A stretch of 64,000 nucleotides of DNA from Prosapia bicincta (Eukaryota > Arthropoda > Insecta > Hemiptera > Cercopidae), in contig JBAIZL010000001.1 of the NCBI GenBank assembly GCA_036971475.1, forward strand, positions 112,252,850-112,316,849. The letters are read 5' to 3'. The position numbers and the translations under genes were made by a program. Shown here in pieces: positions 12,022-23,500 of the stretch (positions are counted from its first letter, which is position 1; each line of letters starts with the position of its first letter). Below the pieces are notes generated by a model. The model saw nothing but the letters and a program-made list of their open reading frames with translations, was not told the origin of the DNA and ran no database searches.

Positions 12022-12875
12022 CAGTATTAGAGGTTGTGTGAATAGATTGTTCCTTTATAGTTTTTGTGTTTAAACAGTGGTTAAGGTTATGTGTATAGGT
12101 TTTTGCTTTATAGTTTTTGTGTTTAAATGGTGGTTAAGGTTATGTGTATAGGTTTTTCGTTTATAGTTTTTGTGTTTAAACAGTGGTTAAGGTTATGTGT
12201 ATTGTTTTTTGCTTTATAGTTTTTGTGTTTAAACAGTGGTAAAGGTTATGTGTATAGGTTTTTCCTTTATAGCTTTTGTGTTTCAACAGTGGTAAAGGTT
12301 ATGTGTATAGGTTTTTCCTTTATAGCTTTTGTGTTTAAACAGTGGTTAAGGTTATGTGTATTGTTTTTTGCTTTATAGTTTTTGTGTTTAAACAGTGGTT
12401 AAGGTTATGTGTATAGGTTTTTGCTTTATAGTTTTTGTGTTTAAACAGTGGTAAAGGTTATGTGTATAGGCTTTTCCTTTATAGCTTTTGTGTTTCAACA
12501 GTGGTAAAGGTTATGTGTATAGGTTTTTCCTTTATAGCTTTTGTGTTTAAACAGTGGTAAAGGTTATGTGTATAGGTTTTTCCTTTATAGCTTTTGTGTT
12601 TCAACAGTGGTAAAGGTTATGTGTATAGGTTTTTCCTTTATAGCTTTTGTGTTTCAACAGTGGTAAAGGTTATGTGTATAGGTTTTTCCTTTATAGCTTT
12701 TGTGTTTAAACAGTGGTTAAGGTTATGTGTATTGTTTTTTGCTTTATAGTTTTTGTGTTTAAACAGTGGTTAAGGTTATGTGTATAGGTTTTTGCTTTAT
12801 AGTTTTTGTGTTTAAACAGTGTTAAACTTTATGTGTATAGTTTTGTACTAATAGAATTTATAGTTTTTGTGTTTT
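12022..12875. repeat. 53-bp minisatellite with higher-order structure
   Basis: Sixteen units keep an exact 53-bp register from 12022 to about 12817: every unit begins CAGTGG (TGGTGG in one), at 12075, 12128, 12181 and so on to 12764. The first unit (12022) and last unit (12817) are degenerate. Two unit classes alternate in blocks. Class A has GTTAAGG and GCTTTATAGTTTTTG. Class B has GTAAAGG and CCTTTATAGCTTTTG. The array starts only 14 bp after the MITE at 11480-12005 (plus its TA). It is non-coding. Confidence 0.97.
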
Positions 12876-15700
12876 CATTTTTTTATTGTGTAGTTTAAAT
12901 ACGAGCGTAAGGGAAAGCTCATATACAGTTTCTGTCTTCAGAAACAATGCAGACAAAAAAAGAACTGTTTGTGAAACTAATAATATTGCTAGACAGAATG
13001 ACGTAACAATTGCCCCCCGTGACGTTCAGGACAATATTAGTACTTCAAAAATTATATAGATTCACTTAATATAGGCTAGATTAATAAAAAATGCATGAAT
13101 TTTGGGGCACTCCATTTTAACGCCGAATCCACAGAAAATCATTTTATGTCATGTCACAACGGTTTAGTTTACCTACCACAGCCAGAAACTCATGCAAGAC
13201 TTAGACGTATGTTTGAAAATGATTTGCCACTGTTTAAATGTCTTGACAGTAAAACAGTTCAATGGCTCTAGATTCTTTTTGGGATAATTATATATAAGGC
13301 TCAGGATCAAACATTCTTGAGAACGGGGCTTCAATTGACCAAACCTGTTTTACACATGGTAAACTTTAACACACTTTACAATAAAATCGGAATATGGATT
13401 AAAGACACATATTGAAAAGACGATTGGACAAAAAAATAAAAATAAGATACCATGAGCAGCGAAATCATCACTTTTACTATAAAGTTCTTAGTAGTTTAAA
13501 CGTTTGTTGTGTTAGCCTTCCATATGGACTTCAGCCGATCCATAAAATAACAAGCGACAATACACTTCAGAGATTAGAGATTAAACAATATAATTTCTTG
13601 AATGACAACACTATAACTTCTTGAATATTTGTTTAATGTAAAGATAATTGAATTTAACAAATGTATGCCACAAATTATTCAGCCAAAATTTCTTTAAATT
13701 ACAGTGCGGTAAAACAAAATTCTTTCAGATATAGCGTTAGCAATATAATGAAATACATATATATTTTAATAGGTTCGATTGTCATAACTATAAATTGACA
13801 TTACAAACAATATTTTCTAAATCAATCGATATTTTATAACAAAAATAAACTAAATTGTACTTCGATGTCCTTGTATTTAGTCTTTAAATAAATAATTTGC
13901 ATGAAGTAGATATATTCATTAAGTAGATTCATGAAGTAGATATAATATTTGAATATTTTTTTTGTTTAAATTAACTAAAACCAAATAATAATCTATTTGT
14001 TCATATTTGGAAAACTAAATAGCAACAATACAAACTCAGTCAACGTGTCCTCTCTTTCTGTTTTACGTCTGTATTTATCGATCTGCATTCATCCCTTTTC
14101 ATATTGTTCACCTACAGATTTACTTCGTCAAAACGATTTACAGCGACTTTTCGTATTAGTGAATGAATTACATGAGTGAATGGTCATACTATATGAATAC
14201 TGTATGAATAAAGTTAATTTAAACTACCGCACATACTACGTATGGATCAGGCATATATTACTGAGTTGAAAATTTGTAAAATATCAATATCTTCCATTTA
14301 TTTCTTAATAACTAACATTATTTAAACTTAAGATCAATAGATTTATGAATAAATTTCCCAATTACAGTTGTATCTATACTAAATACTTCCTGAAAATACT
14401 ATGACAGTATATTTTGGTCTTAGAATTACTTGTGCTTGACTTTTGAGAATTTAATCTGCTATGTTATTGCTTCACTTTCTTTTCTCTCTTTTACTAACGG
14501 TATAAGTTTATTTATAGAAAAAATTACATAAACAAAAAATAACTTCTGAAACCACGATGTAACTATCAAAACATGAATTTCGTGTATTAACGAGTTAACC
14601 TAATAACTAGCCAACAACAACACTTGTTCTATTTAAAGCAATGAGGCCTATACCTAAGAGTTTGCACCAAAAGTTTCTACAATAAAATAATATACAAAAA
14701 TAGTATTGGGGAGACATATTAAACTTCGTACATCAAATTCTAATCAAAATCTGGTACGGTTTTCTAGTGCATTAATGTTATTAGTTATAAAATTTATATT
14801 TTTTTACCTGAAATATAAATTCGAGTGAAGAATATTAATTAATATATTTTATAAATAATAACAGTGCTTATTCAATTTACATAAAGTAAAATTTAGTTTC
14901 TATTTTATTAAAAATAAAACGTATCTCATAAACGTGTTTACAACCTTTAGAAAACCATTGTCGGACTTTCATAACTAAAAGTAAAATAAATATAATGTCA
15001 TTAAGATCATCTATAGTTTTTTGATTTGCCAAAATATTTACATTTATTACATTTACATCATATTAACTAAATATTTCCCATGTTTATTTTTTCTTCTTGT
15101 GAATAATACAAAAAAGTAACAATTTTATTTTATCTTAAGGAATATGTTATCAAATGGAGTGTTACGTATTACTTAAGATGAATCTCAAACTTTATTCTAA
15201 TCTATGACTGTGTAATATTCAGAATGATTATTAATTATTAGATTGTGACAGATGGAATATTTAATCAAGACAGTTATGTATTCTATTTTATAAGGAATTT
15301 AAGGTTAGATTCTATTTTATTTCCGTCCATTGGCAATATAACTATATCATAACATCGTTACAACGTATCCTGTTTACATCAGTTTGGTTGAAATAAAAAA
15401 ATACAATTTATAATTTATTATAAACCTTTTTAAAAACAACAGATTTATATTTATAGTAGATGCAGTCGCCATTATGAGGTTTACGAAGCCATTAGTAGCT
15501 TCTAGTCTCGTAATGAATATTTATTAAGTAATTTAATGGCATTAAAACACCCTTTAAAAAAATGATTGTCTTTTCACTTACAATAATAAATTTAGTATTC
15601 CGTACACTTCAAATTTACTATCTTGTAACACTCCTAAAAATAAGGTGTTACACATAAATTCATTTATTTATTTAATTTTTATTTAATAATTATATCGTCC
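12876..15700. other. AT-rich intergenic DNA, no supported gene
   Basis: A 70-aa frame at 13412-13624 and a 60-aa frame at 13997-14179 lack recognisable motifs. A small duplication of CATGAAGTAGATAT occurs near 13900-13945. Otherwise nothing was recognised. Confidence 0.5.
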
Positions 15701-16640
15701 CAATATAAAAAAAAATTTGTTTTATTGGTGCACATTGTGAATCTAGCGTAGGTGATGAGCGCTTCTAGCGGGCGAAATAGAAAAATATCGTACGAGCTAG
15801 TAACTTGAGATAATAACCCACATCACGCTATGTGACGTAAGCATGGTCTGATATCGCCTGATCCGATGCACCAATCAAAAAAATTCGAAATAATAAGTAA
15901 GGTGGGAAATTCAGTTAGCGCGTCCTTGCAACGACCCTACTTCTCCAAAAGTCTTTGAACGAGACGGACGTGTTGGCATTTTCGGATATAACTTAGGAAT
16001 TAGTAAGCTTCCAGTATTCAAAATTTAAGATGTCAAGACCGGTACCAAATTTTATTAACGCAACCAAAGAAGAAGTCAGAATCGATCAATTATGTGTTTC
16101 AAATAAGTAAAAGTTTATATCATTTTTGTTTAAGAGCGCTGATTTGTAGGTGCGATGTGTTAAGTGTACAAAGGCGATGTGCAGTAATTAATTATATGTA
16201 TTATAGTATTTTGCAAGTAATATGCACAACCAGGTACGTTTTAGATAATAATAGAGAAAATGTATTTTAATGTTAACTAAGTTGAATTTTAATTGATAAA
16301 CGGTTAACACATAAACGGTAGAAATTGTCCTTTGAATATTCATTTCTAAAATTAAATTGGAAAACTTAAGTTACTACCTTCTCGATATATATAAATTTGA
16401 AAAGTTAACAAGTAATTAAAAAATTTATGGAATAGTTAGCAATAATTAAAAGATAATTACTCGACACATTGGTGTCATTTGTTCCTTTGTAATTTGTCAT
16501 TGATTAATAAATTGTTTAACTTTGTATTTTAAAACATCCAATTTTTATTTCACAAGTAACCTAGTTCTAGCTTCAAGATAAGAAGACCGCCATAGACAGA
16601 CAGTATCTGCCTGAGCTCTGACGGAGAACTAGAAGCCCTG
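15701..16640. other. GC-richer single-copy segment, possible non-coding transcript region
   Basis: Segment 15720-15970 is visibly less AT-rich than its surroundings. It contains TGACGTAA (15833-15840) and CCAATC, motifs found in promoters. Segment 16553-16640 ends at CCTGGTAAGTTAG, a good splice-donor match, and is preceded by a pyrimidine-rich TTTTATTTCACAAG. All three frames across it contain stops, so if it is an exon it is non-coding. This is weak, motif-only evidence. Confidence 0.2.
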
Positions 16641-16767
16641 GTAAGTTAGATTAATTAATTTGTTAATTAGTAATTAACTCACATTTTTAATAAAGTTAAA
16701 ACTTACACAGGAAAAAGGGCTAAATCGTTACAATCTTATAATGCAAAACAAATGTTTTATTTATTTT

Positions 16768-16798
<31 letters not shown>

Positions 16799-18929
16799 AA
16801 CAAAATATGAGTATTTGTATTTTATAAGTATATGTATATATTTAACGAAATAATATAGTTTATAGTAATAACTAAACCTCGTTTAATAAATAGTTTAAAA
16901 CATTAAAAAGCTGTTATAATTTTATTTATTCTGTTGAAAAAGAGTTCGTATAATCATTTACTACATTTTCTTGCCAGTTTTCTGTCAAGTTATATCCTTG
17001 GTAAGATATGTATTGCAGTTAAATCCTAAACAATGAATTAATAAAATATAGAAATATATAAAATATATCCAATGTAAAATGGATCCCCTTTTCGGTTTTA
17101 CTGATTTACTGACGTTACATGGTCTCTTTCGCCCAACAGGAAAAACACACATTCCTCTGTCGGGAAATAGACGAGTAATTTAGCGAGTTTTCAGGATGAC
17201 GAGTGTTTGGCGTTCCCTGTTTTCCCACCTTCGGGAAATCGTTTTGTTTTCATCTTTTATCTGTTAATATTTATATTCTTAACTTCTGTTCGTTCACGCG
17301 TCAACAATAAATCAAAGAAAATCGTATCACCTAATACGTGTTGAAAATATATATTTATATTTAAATACAATATGAGATATTTTAGTAAAGAACAGGAAAT
17401 TATTTATCTAAAAGAGTTTTCCACACACATATAAGGCTACTCACACAAAGGCGTCTATGTTAGGAGCGTCCCATTATTTGTCGATTCGAAAATACTGAAT
17501 ATATTAAATGTATAGTTACACTAAAACTTGTTGAACGATTTCAGTGACTAATTTTAATTTGTCATTGCTCCAATGTATCATTTTATTTCCAAATTCTTTT
17601 TTATAGTAAAATAAAGAATTTCATTGAAAATTAATTTTATGACATTTAAACCAAATTTATCTATTGTAACTGTTTCTAGTAATTCTATTTCAGCTCAAAT
17701 GTTATTATATGACGTATGTGGTAATCAGGAAAAATGATATCCGTATTATTTTTAAACAGATATAAATGTGTTTTTCAATAAATCTTCAAAAATAAATAAA
17801 CAGAAATAAGTTGATTTCATATACACTATCTTCTCGTATTATTTTTGTTTTTTCACATGTTTAAAACGACCTTCTGGTAGTTTATAAACTATAAGTGTAA
17901 ATCTAAGCCGAATAATAGCTTATGTTTGATTTTAAAATTTTATAACTTTTTAATACTAATAAATTTTTAAAAAAAATAACTTGAAGAGAATGAAAATAGA
18001 TAACAAAATATTGAGTTTTTTAAAATAAATATCAGTTTGTTTATAGTACAAAATAAATTAGGCAATTACCAAATTGTAATGAAGTATTACCATCTTTGTA
18101 CAAAGATACTATTTTGCCTAATCTAGTGAAAAAGATATCAGGATTTTCTCATCCGATATGCAATCATTTCTAGCAACAGAACTAATCCCTCTCCATCCTG
18201 AGGTTTTCTACAGATCTTGATAAGTTATTCTACCTTAGGTAGAAGATAGAATTGTCCACACACATAAATTAATAGCATACCGGTTCTATTTATTCCAAAT
18301 TAACGTTTCTTATACCATTTTGCATGTCTTATTAGGTTCAATGGTTTAAAGTAACTAATTACTGATTTGATATTCTAAGCAAGATCCACGAAAACGAGGC
18401 TAATTATTATAAACAAATATTTTATTATATAACTATAAAATTATTTGTATATTATATGTTGTCAAAATATAGAAATCAATATAAATAATTTTTATACATA
18501 AAAATAATAATAGGATACACTATTTTGTTTGAATTCATGTTCCCATCAACGAATGTGGAAAGACACTTTTGATGGATACATATTACTATATTAGGAAACA
18601 TTAACTAAATATAAGAGCAGCGATTTAAAAGATTACTAATAAAGCTACACCAAGTTTATAACTTTATGCCATTCTTAGAAATAATGACGAATCTATAGTC
18701 CCAGAACTTTAAACAAATTTTCTAGGAAACGGGAATTAAACATAAGATCAAGAAGTCGATAGATGAAATTACTTTAGGTTCAAAGAAACGTTACTCGCTA
18801 AATGATATAATGTTATTTATTTATTTTATTTAAACATCCAGAAATGAAAATATAAAGAAAAATTATTCTAATAGAGAAGAAGATATATACATAACTACGG
18901 TATAAAAATATAATCTGTATAATAAATAA
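16641..18929. other. AT-rich intergenic DNA with a short (TA)n at 16770-16798
   Basis: Apart from the TA tract, nothing coding or repetitive was recognised in about 2.3 kb. Confidence 0.55.
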
Positions 18930-19250
18930 ATAATAATAAAATAATAAATAAATTATCTAGAAACTTATTAACTGCTGATGTGTTATTATAATTTATTTTA
19001 AATTCTAAATATATGTGTCAGAATGTTTGATAGTAAATGTTTGTTTGTAATACAAAATGAATTTTTAGAAAAATGCATAATTCCCCCCTTTAATAAAAAA
19101 AACATCTTTTACTCTATGAAAACTCATGTTTTCAACTATTTAGAATTGTTTCACATCTTTGTTGGAAAACAAATGTAACTTACAAAAAAAAAATAGCATA
19201 CGAATTCCATATTTAGAGCCTAATGACTGTTAAAGTCTATTAAACGCTGA
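18930..19250 (+). repeat. Dispersed repeat S, copy 1
   Basis: About 300 bp reappears inverted at 26233-26540, next to the BEL element. Shared blocks include ACTGCTGATGTGTTATTATA, AATGCATAATTCCCCCC (a C-run/G-run pair) and GCCTAATGACTGTTAA. No open frame and no terminal repeats were identified; the type is unknown. Confidence 0.85.
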
Positions 19251-20155
19251 GGCAGAAGTAATTAGCCTACATTACGTTTTGCAACGTGGGGCCTTTTTAA
19301 TTACAGACTGTTTGCACTATGTGTCTACAGGGCCATTTAATATTGTGTGAGTCACTTAATCTACATTTAAAAAGGAGTTTAAAACAGGGATCACTAAGGC
19401 AACGGGTAGAATATTATAGATGTAACTCGGATATAAATCTAACGAGGGAAAACCTCTTCGGAAATCAGGTAACAATGTAAACAGGGAAAACTGTTACATA
19501 TAAGATTTCTCAGATGTCACATAAGGATAGTTACAACTGTGTGGAATAATCATGGTAAATTATTAGAAGTTACCTCTGCCAGTATGAGGGACTATTACAC
19601 AGATACAAAGTCAACAATTTACACAAATATTGTAATTGTTGTTTGTATAGTTTTATGTTACTATCATTTTAGTGACATTGAAAGAACCTGCATATTTTAA
19701 CACCACTTATAGAAAGAGTGAACATTTTTATGACAATAAAAACTTATATTTATTGCAAATATCCAAATTTAACTTTATTTTTAAACGGGTCAGTAGTATA
19801 TCAGAAGGTATTGTTGCAAATTAATTCATATTTGATGGAACAATAAAATTTGTCGCGACATGTAAAAATAATATTTATTTTAAATGTTAAAGTTTATATT
19901 AAAACTATTTTATTATCCTTATAAATTATAACTAAACGAATAATTCAAATTTGCATATCTCGGGAAAGTGTTTCCACGGCTACAGTAACAAACAATATTT
20001 TGACTACTAAACCGTTACTAAGCAACAAGTTAAATTATTACCAATGAAATAACGAAATATTTCCAACGTTATTACTGTGTATTAAAATTATTGTTACAAA
20101 GAGTTTCTGTTTTGAATTTCTTCGATATTTAAAATATCAAAAAGATTGTTGCAGA

Positions 20156-20158
<3 letters not shown>
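19251..20158. other. AT-rich DNA, no feature seen
   Basis: This separates repeat S from the TA tract left of the BEL element. No gene or repeat was recognised. Confidence 0.55.

Positions 20159-20238
<80 letters not shown>
20159..20238. repeat. (TA)n microsatellite
   Basis: Perfect TA repeat of about 80 bp, 11 bp left of the BEL 3' LTR. Confidence 0.98.
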
Positions 20239-20239
<1 letters not shown>

Positions 20240-20249
20240 CGTTTAAGAG

Positions 20250-20507
20250 TGTTATTTCTATAAACTTTTGACACTGCCGCTACAGGCGGAACACTCGTCA
20301 TATTTATATAATTATGCTGGTAATAAAACTTATTTCATATTTAAACACTATTTATTACTTCACATCTTTCTTAAAACAAAACTCTAAACAAAGAACTGAG
20401 AAAAAACTAAAACAATTACAAATCATCTGTTAATTTATATAATGTTCTTTTTCTTTTTTTTTTCATAGAGGATTGTCATAGAGTATTATATTATTGCATT
20501 CACAACA
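20250..20507 (-). repeat. BEL/Pao 3' LTR
   Basis: On the minus strand it runs TGTTGTGAATG...GAAATAACA. A TATA-like TTATATAAAT sits near 20431-20441, and an AATAAA poly(A) signal is at 20351-20356, about 80 bp downstream in the element's sense, giving a sensible U3-R-U5 order. Its length equals that of the 5' LTR. Confidence 0.95.
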
Positions 20508-20522
20508 TACTCCCACCTTTTG
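20508..20522 (-). other. Polypurine tract (plus-strand primer)
   Basis: The minus strand reads CAAAAGGTGGGAGTA directly before the 3' LTR and 9 nt after the gag-pol stop codon. This is the expected position and composition of the second-strand primer. Confidence 0.85.
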
Positions 20523-20531
20523 AGTTATGGT

Positions 20532-23500
20532 TTAACTCAAAACATTAAAAAATAGTATATTGTTAAAAGAATAATCAACAAATTTTTGTGGAAGCTTAAT
20601 TTGTCTGCCACTTCTTAAATATGTCACAATTTTATTTTCTTTTGTCACATTATCTTCTTCCAGGTGTAGTTCATGTTCATTGGTTTTTGTCACTTTTGGT
20701 TTAATCTTTTCTTTTAATTGTTCTTGGATGGTTTCTTCTTGCATTTCAAGAGGATATAGTCTTTGTATTGGTCTCAATAAACTTCCAAAAGCAGTCTTCA
20801 ATTGCACTAATCTACACACTCCATCTCTACTAATGATAGTCTTTTCTATCAGTCCTATTGGCCAATCAATTCTTTTTTTATTTTCAACTTCAATCAGTAC
20901 TAATTCTCCAACTTTCAACTGTCTGCCGTTTTTCTTACTTTTTAAAGCTAATTGTCCTAAATACTCAATCCTAAATCTTTTTCGCAATGCTTCTCTCAGG
21001 TGTTGTCGATAACGTACTCTCTTGTTAAGACTTTTTGTATTTACATGGTCACAATCTGGAACTCCAATTTCTTTTAAGTCATGTAAAAACATATTTGGAG
21101 TAATAGCAGTTAGGTCTGAAGAAGTTTCAGATAAATATGTCAAAGGTCTAGAATTCATGATACTTTCACAATCACATAAGATTGTCTCCATTTCCTCATA
21201 ATCCAATGACGTTTTGCCCAAGGTTTTGCGTAGCAACTGTTTCATGAGTCGGATGAGTCGCTCCCACCATCCGCCCCACCATGCAGCAGAGGGAGGGTTA
21301 AACCTCCAGTCAATTTGTTGGCATGAGCTATATTTTAAGATAGCATTCCAATCTAGAATTTTAAATGCCTTTTCTGTACCTGTGAAATTGGTACCATTGT
21401 CACTATATATTATTGATGGTCTTCCTCGCCTTGCAATAAATCTTCTAAGTGTATCTATAAATGCTTCGACAGAAAGAAACTTTACTAACTCCAAATGAAC
21501 AGCACGGTATACTGCACAAGTGAATATGCAGATCCAAACTTTACTGCCATCTCGTAGAAACAAAGGTCCCGCAAAATCAATTCCAACCACTTCAAATACT
21601 GCGGCATCTCGTACTCTACTTTCAGGTAAGGGTGGAGTGATTGTTTCTACATTTTTTGAATTATGTCTCTGACAAGGAATACATTTTTTCAAAGTATTAC
21701 TTATTGTTTTTCTTCCTCTCAATATCCAATAGTTTTCTCTTAATAAACTTAAGAGACCTTGAACTCCCACATGACATGATCTCTTATGTATTGTAAGAAT
21801 AAGAATATCTACAATGTCATGTTTTGATGGTAGAACAACAGGAAATTTAAAATTTTCCAAATCCTTTCTTTCTGTTAATTTTGTCTTTAGCCTTATAATA
21901 CCATCAGCAGCCATAAATGGTGACAATGAAGCCAATTTAGGGTCCCTTATTCCTTCAAATGATTGCTGTTGAACAATTCTAATTATAAAATTGTTAGCTT
22001 CAATAATCTCCTTACATGACAAAACTTTACTCACACACTTTTCCTTCTTTGAGGGGTTACAATTATGAATAAATCTCAGCAACCATGCAAAAACACACAC
22101 AATCTTATCAAAATCATTTGAAAAGTAATAAAACCAATCTTTTGGGTAATTATTACTTAAAAGTGAAGGTGTAGGTCCTTTCTTTTTTTCTAAAGAAATT
22201 AATTCTTCGTCAGGTTCAGGTTCATTTGATGGCCAGGTATCTTCAGGCAACTTCAACCATGACGGGCCCTCCCACCATCTGGAACTAATCAACCTGGAAA
22301 CTGAACATCCTCTACTGGGCAAGTCTGCTGGATTCATAGTGCCGGGAATGTGCCGCCAAGATGTTCTGGAAGTGAGGCTGCAGATTTCTTCAACTCTATT
22401 TCTAACAAATACTCCCCAGTTTTCTTCTCTTTTAATCCAAGCTATTACTGTAGAAGAGTCACTCCAATAAAAAAATTTAATATTACATTCAAATTTGTTT
22501 TCATCTCTTAATTCTTGCACTACTGAAGAACCTAATCTAGCACCTATAGTAGCAGCCATTAGTTCAAGTCTGGGTATTGTCATCTTCTTTACAGGTGCTA
22601 CACGTGACTTTGCCTGGATTAGCTGTAATTGAATACATGTACTAAGTTCAAAACGCATAAATACTGCTGTTGAGTACGCAAATTTGCTGGCATCACAAAA
22701 TATGTGAACTGATACAGAAATGATTACGTCATCCACACCTTGTAGCCATCGTGGAATCTTCATCTCTTTTAATTGATCGAGTTCCTGAAACCATATATTG
22801 AATCGTTGTTTGATTTCTTCTGGTACTTCTTTGTCCCACCCACAATTATCTTTCCAGCATTCCTGCAATAATAACTTAGGGCATATGGAAATAGGACAAG
22901 TGAATCCAATAGGATCGAACAATCTGTGTGCAGTGGACAATATAACACGTTGTGTTACCAAGTTCTCTTCTAAATTTACTATTTTATGAAAACTCACAGA
23001 AATTGTGTCTTCTTTCTTGTCCCATGTGAGACCTAGGACTGAAGCCTCTGTCTTGTCTTCCAGACCAGGTTCAGTATATTCCCATCCTCGCAGCTCAAAC
23101 TTTCCCAAAGAAAATATTTGTATTGCTTCTGAAATGAACTGTTTCAAATCCCTTTCATTATTTACACCTGTAACACAGTTATCAACATAGAAACTTTTAA
23201 ACAACTTTTCTATTGTACATTTAGAAAATTGATTGTCTTCAGCACACTGTACTAAATACTTCTGCAGGTGGTAGTTGATGACGGCATTGAGCAAAAATGG
23301 ACTACTTGAGACTCCAAAAACAACTCTTCTATGTCGGAAAATCTTGAGTGATCCATCTGTGTTTTGCCACAGAAATCTTAGGAAATCTCTGTCCTCTTCA
23401 TACAAACTTATTTGCAAAAACGCCTTTTTTATGTCAGCGATAACTCCTATTTTATAAAGTCGAAAACGTAAAAGCAAAGCTGGTATTATTTCAATTAAGT

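Noticed and set aside
12022..12875. CRISPR-like array
   Set aside because: Units are directly contiguous with no unique spacers, and the genome is eukaryotic.
13765..13785. tRNA/SINE B-box-like GGTTCGATT
   Set aside because: No A box at a suitable distance and no cloverleaf; chance match.
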